From Circinella umbellata (taxonomy: Eukaryota > Mucoromycota > Mucoromycetes > Mucorales > Lichtheimiaceae), in the NCBI GenBank assembly GCA_025093555.1, contig JAIWNF010000010.1, positions 558,001-622,000 of the forward strand: 64,000 nt of DNA, read 5' to 3'. Made by a program: the position numbers and the translations under genes. This document shows positions 37,672-48,772 of this stretch, piece after piece; the first letter of the stretch is position 1, and each line of letters opens with the position of its first letter. The notes beneath the pieces are model-generated. The model ran no database searches and was not told the DNA's origin. It saw only the letters and a program-made list of their open reading frames with translations.

Positions 37672-39008
37672 TGAGTGTAATTATGAAAAAGCTCACAGTC
37701 GTTTGATGAATGGTTATTTCATTAGCGACTCAAAATACATATAAGAAAAATCATTTTTGTCGTCGATTCAGAATACATAAGCAATTATTTCTACCAGTCA
37801 TGAATAAAAGAGTGAACCATGATGGTTAATTTCAGCAAGAGACAAATGCTGCTAATAAACGTGGTATATCACCACATATCAAAATACAGCTGCACTTCGT
37901 CAACTCGCGTATTCATCCGGTGCTGATTCTCTAGATAAATACTTTCAAATATCGGCTACTACTGACACCGAGTCATTGAAGTTCTTTTGTTCTGCAGTAA
38001 TTGACGTCTTTGGAAATGAATATTTACGTGCTTCAATCGAAAGTGATATTGATCAATTGCTGGACGAAGGTAAAAAAAAACGTCGTTTTTCTGGTATGTT
38101 TGGATCTCTTGATTGCATTTATCGAGAGTGGCAAAACTGTTCCAAAGCATGGCACAGCCAGTATATTGGCAAGTAAAAGGTGGCAACAGTCGTGCTTAAA
38201 GCTGTTGTTTCCAAAGATGGGTGGATTTGGCATGCATACTTTACTCTTCCTGGTTCCCTCAACGATATCAATGTTCTTCAACGCTCACCTATGCTCGATA
38301 ATTTGATTCATAAATATACTGCACCAGTGAAATTTACTGTTAATGGCCATGAGTACAATATGGGGTAACTTATTATCCTTTAAAATGGAATTTACCCAAG
38401 GTGGGCAACATTGATACAATCTGTCACTGACCCAAAATCGTCTGAACTCAAATATTCATTTATGTATTAGAATGATATATATCTTAATGATTTTTTCTAT
38501 ACATACATTTACAAAAATACAAGAAAGGATGCCGGTATATATATGTTATTAGTAAACACCAGATCCAATTTTAATAATATTCATTTTCAAAATAACTAAA
38601 TGCAAAAGGTTCCTTCAACGTGATTAAAGCTATTGAACTTTCGAAAGAGCATTTGGGATGTTGAATAAACAGTTTGCAATCTTGAAGCAACGTCCTGCAA
38701 TATTGTCACAAAACATGACTAAAAAATAATATCACGGCATGCATTATATATCTTGTATATCATAATATAATTATATAATTCAAACGTGATGATTCACACT
38801 GTAATGATGATGATGATCCTGCTGATTCAGAGGCACATCTTGATCTGCTAGATTTACAGAATGAAGATAATAACAATATCTTACTAACAATGACCCACCA
38901 CCTCCCTAATACCACGCATATATTTGAAACCGTGTTAGCCGCTATAAAGCCATTCAAAACAAAGAAGCACATAATCAATTAAAAAAGGATTTAATCGATT
39001 ATTTATGA
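37672..39008 (+). pseudogene. PIF/Harbinger transposase, degenerate but nearly full length
   Basis: Segments collinear with Harbinger DDE transposases can be followed across several frames. They are KAHSRLMNGYF (about 37690), TNAANKRGISPHIK (37847), LRQLAYSSGADSLDKYFQIS (37897), MFGSLDCIYREWQNCSKAW (38097), VVSKDGWIWHAYFTLPGSLN (38207), NGIYPRWATLIQSVTDPKSS, RAFGMLNKQFAILKQ (38647) and a C-terminus AHNQLKKDLIDYL. The second catalytic Asp region (GSLNDINVL) is intact, but the YYLADGIYP motif carrying the third Asp is broken by two stops. There are at least six other stops and several frame changes, so it is inactive. No terminal repeats were found. Confidence 0.75.
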
Positions 39009-39310
39009 TAAAACAGCAAAGTTTTTCTGTTTTTTTGTATATCTCTATCCATTGTCTTATATATATGATAGCACTATTTTATTTATAATCATTTGCTCGT
39101 TCTTTACTATTCACCAACATATCAGCTCATTTCTTCATTATTTGTCCCACTGGGTTGCTACATTTACTTTTCTATATGCTGTAATATTTTCTGCTGAAGG
39201 TGTTTATGATACTTACGTAAATTATCGTCTTACAACAGTGAGGTCTTTTCCCAGGATTTCCGCGTCATGACGGCCCATCATCAATTACCATTTAATATAT
39301 CAAGACACAC

Positions 39311-39915
39311 TTGGATATTAATGACTCCATCATACTAACACGATTTCAACAAATAACAACCAATCTACTTTGCATTGCGACCATGGCTAGACCATCTCCA
39401 ACAAACAGAGATACAAGGTTTGGACATAATAGTCAAGCCACCTTAGTAGGAGCTGTAATCCATTCTCAATTTCTCAAAGAAACCGAATTAAAATTATGTA
39501 CCATCGGAATTGCTCAAGAGTCAACCATTTGTCCTGCATCTACGCTAGACCAATTCATTGAAAGGTCGTTAATTAAAGAGTCGACTTACTCGTGGAACAC
39601 AAGTTATTTCTAGCATATATTTACGATACTATTAAAACTTGTTCGGCCAAGGAAATAACAGTAGCAAATTGGGTCAAAGGTATCATGAAAGAAGCAAGAA
39701 ACGTTAAATGACATGGAAATTGGAATAGAAATACTCAAACATTTGAACGATTTCTTTATAAACCGATGATAACGGTTACGTTGGGATCACATATTACAAA
39801 TTCAACTTTTTCTTCAAAAAACTTTACCACATTGGAAGCCACAGCAGAGACAACTGTTATTGTTCTAGGAACGAAAGCGAATGCTGAAAATGCGGTTCAT
39901 ATCCACCCTACTTGA
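39311..39915 (+). pseudogene. Tyrosine recombinase C-terminal relic (DIRS/Crypton type)
   Basis: Two frames together read LLCIATMARPSPTNRD, then (frame change near 39590) HKLFLAYIYDTIKTCSAKEI, VANWVKGIMKEA, TQTFERFLYKP, and a tail NSTFSSKNFTTLEATAET. This order matches the catalytic domain and tail of eukaryotic tyrosine recombinases such as those in DIRS-like and Crypton elements. In those proteins an H-x-x-R and a Tyr within T-F-x-x-Y/F complete the active site. Here the H-x-x-R region is interrupted by a stop and the Tyr is altered, so the protein is dead. Confidence 0.5.
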
Positions 39916-40221
39916 GTAATAATATTCGTAACCTGTTTTAATAGTTAGAAACAACCCAAAAAAATTTGAATATTTTGTTTTTAGCTAGTAACTTTAAAAA
40001 ACATAGAGAAGAAAAAGACTGAAATCTTTTTATTTATATATAAAAATAAAGCGCGGCTCGTAAGAATATTTACCCTATTTTTAGCTTTCGCTTCGACACC
40101 ATTTTGATTTCGTTCATTGGGCTGGATTATTTCAATATCGTATAAAGACAAGAAGATAATTTGTGCTTGACTTGTCCAAATAGAGGAACAGTCGATTGTT
40201 GTAATGTATATGTATTTTTTT

Positions 40222-42362
40222 TTAAAAAAAATAGAAACAATTAGTATATACGAAGAAGTGTTTTACATGGCTAAAAATGGTTGATATGAGTAAAAATGGT
40301 TGATATGAGTACAAATGGTTGATATGAGTAAAAATGGTTGATATGAGTACAAATGGTTGATATGAGTAAAAATGGTTGATATGAGTACAAATGGTTGATT
40401 TGAGTAAAAATGGTTGATATGAGTAAAAATGGTTGTTACGGGTAATGTTTGCTAAAGATAAAATGAAATATAGACAACAGGGTGCGTCGTAAGTAAAAAA
40501 GTGCTGGTTGTTGTTATGTTGGTGACGATCGTACATGTGTGCTACAAAATTTGGATGGTTAGCGATTATTGCTATTAACCTATTTTTTGGTTTTTTGTTG
40601 GGTGATCTTTGAAGTTGCGGGAGTACTAAACGTGTTTTGTTTCCACCCATTGCGTCTCGTAGATCGGGCTCATTATCTTCTGCAGATATGAGATAATCAT
40701 GAACAAGTTTGATAGACGATTGGACTGTCAACTATCATAATTAATAGAACACCGGGTTGAGTATCAAGTTTATGTTATAAATACAAAATCAATGAATGGA
40801 TGTTTACCTTGGATCTGAGGGTTAATTTTAAGATAGGAAGTAGACCAGATAACATATTTGACGGAACGGTTGATATTTTGTATTGTGGTGTTGATCGGAT
40901 TCTACAAACATAGCCATCAGGGTTGTCCATTACTAAAACTTTCATTCGAAGGTCTTCCCGAATAGACAAAAAATTAAAAAAAAAATCAGCAAAAGATAAT
41001 TAATATACACTAAGTAACCCGATAACTTACCGAAATGACTAAATCCAATTATTTGCAATTTTCGGGTTACATCCTCATTGTTGTCACATTTTGACGTTGT
41101 ATGCAAAAACATACTTTTCATCACTTTTGGACAGTGTAAATTAGTCTCTTCGACCTCTTTCTTTCCAATCCCTTCATCGTCACCTTTCCCACACTCTGCA
41201 ACTCCATATTCAAATCCATTTTTGTATAGCACAAGATCAGGTCTAATAGACGTGACCTTGGCTGCGATAGCGGCCATCCCAGTTACTGCGCGATCTTCGT
41301 TATCAATGAAGGTAGTGGCTACTGATACATTGTCCCTACAAATATAGTAACCATTGTTAACAAAAAAATGTGCTAGTTAAAAAGTTACGACTACTAATTA
41401 AACTGATTTTACCTTCTTGTCTCAACCATTATATCGTCAAAAAGCTGATCGAGTATGGTCCACACACGATTTATGAAGTCCGTTTCTGAACCATTTTTTT
41501 GGACCCACTCTAATACTTTGAACCGATATAAATCAAGAATATAATCCATCGTTCTTTGTAACCAATGTAGATTATAAAATTTGCGCGGACTGATCAGACC
41601 GAATTCTGCTAGCCTCTCCCATAATTCGTCAATCAACTCCTCTTCATCTTTAACAGTCAATTCCAAGTATGTTGATGAATTTGTTAGTTCTTGTTCTTGC
41701 TCGTCACGTCTTCTACAGTTGCAGTACACCTGCTTGTTGTTGTTGCTAATGATATACCAGTTTACGATTCTTGGCATCTTTTATAATTCGTGAAAACATG
41801 GAAAACATATTCTTGCATGATTCATCATATTCACACAGAGGTTTATTATTTGCTGACTTGATTTGTTGTAGCTGAGATGGAGTGAAACAGATTTCCAACA
41901 CTTGTCTTCTATGTCAAGGATAAAGGAATATACAGGACTAAATAGAAGTATTTTAATCAGCAAGAACCTCTCAATTTCAGTGTATAGACGGCATCAAATG
42001 GAATGTATATATCCTTACTGTTCATAAGTACAAATTACTCCATATGCATACATTGTATCCTCTACTTTGGTACCATCATCTAAAGACCATTTCTTATCAT
42101 CATCCAAGGCCTCAAATGTTCGCTTGTATTCTTCTTTCATATTTGAAGTTAGTTCATAAGAGTCAGTTTTCGCACTCTGAAAAAAAAGAAGAGTTATTTA
42201 CTTTGGATATATATATATATATATATAGCTACGCTTATTTTACAAACTTACGGATGATCGAGAACGTTTGCCTAACGAAGAAGATGCGTTAGAGCTGAAG
42301 AACTAACATCGCTACTGTTGTTGCTAGAATAAGTAGATGTGATATTGTTACTTTCGTTACTG
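40222..42362 (-). pseudogene. PD-(D/E)XK-like multi-exon gene, 5' end cut by Harbinger insertion
   Basis: The 3' half has four exons that join in frame (41777-41413, 41335-41031, 40953-40808, 40731-40222; 441 residues). It holds a helical region (WLQRTMDYILDLYRFKVLEW), a core with RPDLVLYKNGFEYGVAECGK, which resembles PD...E-x-x-K, then KVLVMDNPDGYVCRI and LLPILKLTLRSK. Upstream, further exon-like segments read LGKRSRSS|SAKTDSYELTSN, DDGTKVEDTMYAYGVIC, SPVYSFILDIEDKCW and FTPSQLQQIKSANNK, with at least two frame disturbances. The 5' coding DNA continues on the far side of the transposon (44032-44060). I recognise the layout from repeated Mucorales proteins. Nuclease fold is inferred and activity is doubtful, because the E-x-K motif is shifted. 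Confidence 0.5.
40262..40446. repeat. 19-bp minisatellite, about nine units, in the last exon of the minus-strand gene
   Basis: Units of the form AAAATGGTTGATATGAGTA, alternating with a variant carrying ACAA, repeat to about 40440. Since 19 is not a multiple of three, three units give one 57-base, 19-residue protein repeat on the minus strand (phrases such as YSYQPF and THINH). The frame stays open through the whole array. Confidence 0.85.
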
Positions 42363-42365
42363 TTA

Positions 42366-42390
42366 GACCAGCCGCAGCGGTGCTGTTACA
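42366..42390 (+). repeat. Left terminal inverted repeat of the Harbinger element
   Basis: Begins GACCAGCCGCAGCGG immediately after the TTA at 42363-42365. Confidence 0.92.
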
Positions 42391-42571
42391 CCCGCTGTTA
42401 TGTTAAATTTAACAGCTCACATAACAGCTACCCCGCGCAGCGGTGCTGTTATCGGGCTGTTGGATTTGGCTTTTTTCTTGAAAGTTGTGAAATTTCACAG
42501 CTGTTTGAATTCAAATTACTGCAAAATTGTAAAAACTTTCCCTCCACACCCTCATCAGAGAAAAAAAACAC

Positions 42572-43132
42572 ATGCCTACTACCCCAACTACTACCCCTAC
42601 CATTGTTTTTGGTACCAACAACCAACGCAAGAAAGGTAAAGACTTTACCAAAGCTGACGACATCGGGCTCGTTGAAGCATATCTTGGCGTCATCACCCGG
42701 CCAGAAGTAGGAGACATGACTGATGAAACCATGTGGTCTTTAATCAAATCCGCATTCATCACGAAAACTGGAGATCCGCAATCCCTAGATACCACTTCGT
42801 TGAAATCAAAATTCAATTCTATTTCATCAAAGTGTCAATATTTCCCTGCGAATTGCGCGAAAGTGATGGCCCAGCCACATAGTGGTAAAAACGACAATGA
42901 AATGGTGAGCTAATTTTGCATCTATATAAAAACTTCAGCAACTAAAGTTAGCAGGCAATTAACAATGACATAGTATGAACGGGCCTGCGAAAAGTATGTC
43001 GACTCCCGTCCCGCCAATAAGGGCAAAAACTTCGGATTGAAGCATGTATGGGACTTACTGAAAGAAGAGCCTAAATGGAAGCCCCAAGCTCCTAAGTCAA
43101 ACAACGGGGCAGAGATGGTGCATTGCCATTAA
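42572..43132 (+). CDS. Harbinger accessory protein, SANT/Myb-like DNA-binding
   Basis: Two exons (42572-42904 and 42974-43132) give 163 residues. After a Thr/Pro start the core reads KGKDFTKADDIGLVEAYLGV, then LKSKFNSISSKCQYFPANCA, then YERACEKYV and HVWDLLKEEPKWKPQ. This is the trihelix/SANT pattern of the second protein of PIF/Harbinger elements, which binds element DNA and helps the transposase enter the nucleus. The last few residues (after about PKSNN) run into DNA shared with the truncated transposase, so the natural C-terminus is probably lost. Confidence 0.75.
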
Positions 43133-43926
43133 TGACCTCGTCAAACAAAGGGGATTTATGTAAGACGTTGATGTCATTACATGAGTCAGGAACATCAAAA
43201 AACGAATGCCATATCCATAAGTCATGTGAAGCGACAGCTTCAAGGATGACAGTGGATGTACCTTCTTTACCACAAGTGTACATACCGGCCCAACCAGTCG
43301 GACAGCTATTCCACTGTCAATGCATGCAATCCAAGGATCCAAGCATACCTGGAAACCCGCCTGCTTCACCAAGGGCCAAGAGACGTTTGAGGTCTTGCTC
43401 ATTGGGGGCTCGAAGATATTTTTCCCAAAGCACTCGATAACCCCTTTGCAGAATTCATTCAAAGAGTTTCGCGCTGTTGTCTCACTGATCTTTAAATACT
43501 CGTCGACAGCATCAGCAGGACCACCATACGCAATCATACGCATAGCTGCGGTACCTTTGACATACGGATGTATCCCAGGCTTTCCCGCAGCATCAGTTCT
43601 TTCTTGAAAGTACTCATACTTTGTTTCAAGTTCTTGCATGATACAGAAAAACAATTCACGTCCCATACGAAAACGACGACGAAAATATGAGGCATCATAT
43701 CTGGGAACAGGTACAAAATAATCTTCCATGATTATTTTTTAAAAAGGGCACGATTACGTTTAATAACTTTCTTTTTCGGTTTTTCGATAGTAGAATTCGT
43801 GATGAGATTTCTTTCTTGGGAATGTTGTAAGACACGAGCAGCAATTTGTCGTGCATTAATATTACTTCTCTCCATTTGCTCATTGAGATCACGTTTTTGT
43901 TTACGGTTTTTGAAGAATTTAGACAT
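43092..43926 (-). pseudogene. PIF/Harbinger DDE transposase, frameshifted and 3' truncated
   Basis: Reading on the minus strand: a basic N-terminal segment (MSKFFKNRKQKRDLNEQ) ends at a stop by the A run at 43739-43744. A second frame starts MEDYFVPVPRYDASYFRRRF and continues ERTDAAGKPGIHPYVKGTAA and DEYLKISETTARNSL. After a further shift near 43360-43400 it reads GMLGSLDCMHWQWNSCPTGW (first catalytic Asp), VASHDLWIWHSFFDVPDSCN and DINVLHKSPLF (second Asp). The frame ends at PRCLT before the third acidic motif, about 130 residues short of a complete transposase. It cannot be active. Confidence 0.8.
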
Positions 43927-44003
43927 CGTTGTTGTATTAATGAACAGAATCAATAATTTTATGAAGAGGAACGACTTATTAAAAGTTTTGGTGTTAACAA
44001 TTT

Positions 44004-44028
44004 TGTAACAGCACCACTGTGGCTGGTC
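44004..44028 (-). repeat. Right terminal inverted repeat of the Harbinger element
   Basis: Ends GGCTGGTC immediately before the TTA at 44029-44031. It pairs with the left repeat with two mismatches. Confidence 0.92.
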
Positions 44029-44599
44029 TTAGGAGTAGTAGTATTAATTACTACTTATTGATGCTTGATAAAATGATATAAGGATTTCATAATAATAAGA
44101 TTATATATATATATAGCTGATGTTACTTTGATTTATCAGAAAACTAATAATAGATAATCTTTTATTTAAACTCTCTTTACCAATGTAAGTGAAACTTTTG
44201 GTTAATGGAAGTACGTCTCATAAATAATACACACACAAATAAATATATAAACGTTAACTTGACTTATATACATTGTATTACCTCCATTCCAAATATGATT
44301 AAAAAATAGTTTATCTTAAAATACTCATTTTGTCTTCTTCATCTTTTCTTAATAGTTATTGTGCCTATTTTATGGTTTTTTTTACAACTAACATTTATAT
44401 CGTTTTTAAAAATTTGGGCAGTGAGAGGGGATGTCCAAATAGACAGACCCCATTTTTTTGTATAGAATCCCCTGTTCTTAAAAGGTTGATTTAAACTTTT
44501 TAAAGTTCATTTTGACCATTACTTTTTAACGAGTTTTGATAATTCATCTATGAATAATTAAATAAAAACCCATACCTTCTATACTTGCGCTGTTATTTA

Positions 44600-45360
44600 T
44601 TATCTGTCGTTGCTATTAAGCTTTACAGGCTATCTTCTTTTCTACGACACTTATCCAAACATCAAAACGAATCTCATAAAATCCGTTGGTTTTACACTAT
44701 TACATGCTTTACGGATTCTTGTCGATAATCTTACTCTTTGCAGCAGACCATATTTTTTTTTTGGGTTTCAGCTCAGGGGAATATGAAGGAAGAAATGCAC
44801 ACCTGTGTCAATATATTTTGCAACATTCTTGGGAGTGTATATCGGGGGGCATTGTCTATAATCAAATAATCCCCTTTCATGCGTGGATATTTATCCATCT
44901 CATCTAATGTCTCCTCTAAAAAGCTGATGTAGTGAACTGTAACAAGTCCCAGTGCTCAATATTAAAAGATTATTGACCACCCTTTGTGTTCTTACTAGGA
45001 CCAAGTATTCTCACATCAACTTTGATTAATCTTGAATCAGAGATGCCTCCCTAGATCGTGGTGGTTTTTTTTGCTCTTGTTGTTAGTATAGTTACAGTAG
45101 CATGCGACCAACCTCTTGTACGTTTCATATATATATATGGAGTGGTGATTTATCAAGGAATACACAGTTTGTCAAAAAGTTCATATCTGTTTCATCCCAT
45201 GATCGAACATCCACTCATTTATTTTATCTGCTCTATTCCTTTCAATAGACTGAAACTCTGCTTTTTTTTTCAATAATAAGTTACATTCAGTCTTCAAAAA
45301 ATTATGTACTGTGCTACGAAAAACTTTTAGATTTGTATGTATGGCTAAATCCATTCAATA
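44600..45360 (-). pseudogene. Tc1/mariner-type transposase relic
   Basis: On the minus strand, pieces in changing frames read VHNFLKTECNLLLKK, then TNCVFLDKSPLH (position of the first catalytic Asp), MKRTRGWSHATVTI, then YLIIDNAPRYTLP (second Asp) and FLPSYSPELKP (the Glu), then RLSTRIRKACNSV. This is the order D, DNAP, SPELNP of Tc1/mariner DD34E transposases. Several stops and shifts make it inactive. I did not find its terminal repeats. Confidence 0.65.
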
Positions 45361-45718
45361 GGTTTTCAGTTATATTCCCAATTATAGTACAGGAGATAGA
45401 ATCGAGGTACTTTAATAATTATGACAGAAGAAAAGTTCAATACGAGTAGTAGATTTGATTAATTACTTAGCAAAATTGATATATTATTATTAAAACAAAA
45501 TACATATAAAATAGGACTCTTATTTATTAACTTGGTGAACATAATATACAATATTAATATACTATTTAGATTTAATGTTACTTTAATATTTATTGTTTAT
45601 CTAGTTACGTTGGTATTTTATTGTTGTTATGATAACACTATGTTGAAATTTAATCGACTCAGCAATTTTTAATAACCTTTTTTTTTTAATTTCGTGTGCT
45701 TTTATTAAATAAACACTT
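45361..45718. other. Intergenic, ING gene promoter
   Basis: AT-rich spacer between the mariner relic and the ING gene. Nothing recognised. Confidence 0.5.
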
Positions 45719-47090
45719 ATGTCAACCAGAACGAATAATACAACAACAACAACAATGGACGATGATCTTGATCGCATCTCATATCTTGGTGGTTATTCTG
45801 ATAGTAAACTACTCTTTATTTTTATTTTATACTCTTGAACTTTTCTAAGAGTTATAGTTTATTCATTCATAATATATATATGAACAAAATCATGTCAATA
45901 GCCATTGAAGCTTTACCTTTGGAGTTACATCGTAACTTTACTTTAATCCGACAACTTGACGAAGGTGCACAAGGTATAATTTGATTGTTATTATTTTTTC
46001 TTACGAAAAAAACCCACGACATATACTATACTTAATTATCTAACCTGATTTATATAATAAATTAAAAAAAAAACATATTAATTGGATAGAGTTAATGAAT
46101 AACGTAGCTAAAGATACAGAAGCACTAATGACAGAAAAAACGGTACTTTCACCAAAAGAACGTCAAGAACGTTTATCAAAAATTGGCCAGTTATTAAATG
46201 AAGCATTAAAACGAGGTGAAGAAAAATTTGCTTTAGCAAAATCAACTTATGATACGGTATTATAATCTTTTCTTCTTCGTTGGGGGATCCAGTCCTATTA
46301 GGTTCGTTTTTGCATGATTATTAAAAAAAATATCTTAATTATTTTTAGGTGGATCGACATTGTACTAAATTAGATACAGATTTACAAAAATATGAAGATG
46401 AACAATTAATTGGACCTACACGAAAAATGGGTATGGCTACAATATCTACAACAGCTGCAGCAGCAGGAGCAACATCTGTTACATCTACGGATCGAACAGA
46501 TAAATTAGAACAAGGTAATAATAATAATAATAATAATATATATATGTATAAGATAAAAGAAATGTAAATTTATTTAGATAATTTAGGACCTAAAAAACGA
46601 AAAGGAAATCAAAAAGGATCAACAAGTCGTGGAAGAAAAAAGACAGGACGTATGTCAGAAGAAGAATTACTACAAGGAGAATATCTTTCTACTGAAGATT
46701 CTCGACAACATGCACAAGCGTAAGTTTATATATATTAATTGAAAAGGTATAAAAAAAAAGAGAATACTTATTTATTTATCTATAGTGCGATTTCTTTAAG
46801 TAATCTTCCTATTGATCCAAATGAACCACTTTATTGTTATTGTCAACAAGTTTCATTTGGAGAAATGGTTGCTTGTGATAATGATGAGGTAATATATATA
46901 TAAATATACGGGGAAAGTTAAGATAGAGAGATTAGAAGTGTCAATAACCTGTCTGTTTTTGTTTTGTTGACATATATAGTGTGAAATTGAATGGTTTCAT
47001 TTAGAATGTGTTGGTTTACGTACACCACCAAAAGGCAAATGGTATTGTAAAAATTGTGCAGAACAACTCAAGATTAAACAAAAAAAATAG
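45719..47090 (+). CDS. ING-family PHD-finger chromatin protein
   Basis: Seven exons (45719-45803, 45902-45973, 46090-46256, 46349-46514, 46578-46719, 46786-46888, 46980-47090) give 281 residues. The N-terminal ING helix pair reads [20 protein letters not shown] and [20 protein letters not shown]. The middle is basic ([19 protein letters not shown]). The C-terminus is a complete C4HC3 PHD finger: [19 protein letters not shown], then [10 protein letters not shown], then [13 protein letters not shown] proteins bind histone H3 trimethylated on Lys4 and recruit acetyltransferase or deacetylase complexes. Which complex this one joins cannot be told. It converges with the cyclin H gene, the stop codons being only 16 bases apart. 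Confidence 0.92.
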
Positions 47091-47106
47091 ATTATTATAA
47101 TTATAA

Positions 47107-47128
47107 TTATGAAGGAGAAGGAGTAGTA

Positions 47129-47163
<35 letters not shown>

Positions 47164-48546
47164 AATATTAACATTCCCATTCATTTCTTCTACTTTTCGT
47201 TTCCTTCGTTCTTCATCTTCTCTCTTTTGTTTCTTGTACCTATATAAGTATAATAGTTTGTATATAAAATAATTAATTTTCATCTTCAAATGAACTTATT
47301 ACCCCTTTTTCCTCCTCTCCTTCCAATGATCAATAACATACAATGCCGAGTCGGGGTTCTTTGCTGGATTCATGCAAAGACGAAGTTGTTTGTCAATAGC
47401 TGTTGCTTTATCTCTTGAAACAGGTTCTAATTGATTTAATATTTCCATAATTTTATCAATTAATTTTAATAATTGTTCTTTTTGTTCATTTCCAAATCGT
47501 GTTTCCATATATCTAAAATGGAAAAAATAATAAAAATAAATTAATAACGTTTCCCTCCATCCTAACCCCTTTTTCCTTTCAAAATATTAATAATTTACCT
47601 TATTACTTGAATATCAAAGTGATTATTTTCTTTAGCAGCAATCATTAAAGCAGCTAATCCTAATTGAGAAGCTTGATATATTAAACAAAGATCTGTCAAG
47701 AGCATAGATTTAATGATTTTTTGAGCCTTAGTATATGTTTCTTTTAATAATTCAATATTCTTGTTTTTCTTTTTCTTTTTCATTTCATTCTCTTCTTCAT
47801 CATTTAATAATATTGTTTGTATATCCAAGAAAAATCCATAACAAGGTCGATAAGGATGATGAATTAAATATTCAAATTTAAGTCCTTGAGATACAACAAA
47901 TTCTAATGCTAATATTTGATCGGTAGATTGAATTCGAAGATTTTGTCCAAATTGTTCAATGGATATACGTTCACTTTCTGATTTTGTTGCAAGAAAAAGA
48001 CATGTTAATGCAATATCTCTTGGATGATAATCCATGACAGTATTATATAAGAAGAATCGTTTCATATAAATAACAGCAGTTGCCTATATATAAATATATA
48101 TCTTTTATTAGCTTATTCTCTTGAAAACAAGCTATATAATTAGAAAGAGTGTATACCATGACAACATCAGGAAACTTTAAATGATTACAAATGGATTGTA
48201 ACGTTTCTTCATAATATCGACATAAAATTAAAGTATCTTCAATCGATAAATATTCAAGTTCATTGGACATTGTACTTTTTGATTCTTCCTACATAAAATA
48301 AGTATATATATAAGTTATACCTTTTATTTTATTTTTTATTTTCATGGCTGTATATATATATATATATATATATATTACCTGATCTTCTTGAAAATTACGT
48401 CTAACGCGTTTTACCGCAGCTTCATGACTTGCGTTTCTAGATTCCCATAATTGAGAAGCATTAAAACGCCAATGACGATATTGTGATGATTCTTCATATA
48501 TTGGACGTAAAGAAGTAGTGGTAATAGTAGGAGATTCTTCAGTCAT
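47107..48546 (-). CDS. CCL1: Cyclin H, TFIIH/CAK subunit
   Basis: Five exons (48546-48379, 48288-48157, 48083-47599, 47512-47303, 47239-47107) give 375 residues. The N-terminus has the cyclin H hallmark SSQYRHWRFNASQLWESRN. The cyclin box follows: LSIEDTLILCRYYEETLQSI, then AVIYMKRFFLYNTVMDYHPR and ALTCLFLATKSE. A second fold contains YQASQLGLAALMIAAKEN. Cyclin H activates the Cdk7/Kin28 kinase that phosphorylates the RNA polymerase II tail and other CDKs. A Lys-rich insertion lies at 47757-47790. The protein ends in 12 aspartates encoded by alternating CATCGT on the plus strand. Confidence 0.88.
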
Positions 48547-48772
48547 TGTATATTGTAGTTATATATATATATATAACAAGTCGAAAAATAAAAATAAAAA
48601 AAAAACCAAAAGAACAAAAAAAACTGTAAATAATATTCCCCCCCTTTCCTCAAAAAAAGAGAATTGGCGGGGATTGGTATAATAAACTGGGTATCTCTCT
48701 CTCTCTCTCTTTCTCTCTATCGCTGCCTATGCATTTTGTTTTGCATGTATAATGTGTTTTTTTTTCTTTATG

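Larger units (their letters stand above)
42366..44028. mobile_element. PIF/Harbinger DNA transposon, 1,663 bp, internally deleted
   Basis: The ends are 25-base inverted repeats (42366-42390 and 44004-44028, 23 of 25 matching), beginning GACCAGCC and ending GGCTGGTC. They are flanked by the trinucleotide TTA on both sides (42363-42365 and 44029-44031), the target duplication typical of Harbinger elements. Inside are a SANT/Myb-like gene on the plus strand and a DDE transposase on the minus strand, converging and overlapping at about 43092-43132. A GCAGCGGTGCTGTTA motif from the left end recurs at about 42436. The transposase lacks its last third, so the copy is non-autonomous. Confidence 0.9.

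Noticed and set aside
40262..40446. Possible CRISPR-like array
   Set aside because: Contiguous 19-bp units without spacers: an ordinary minisatellite in a eukaryote.
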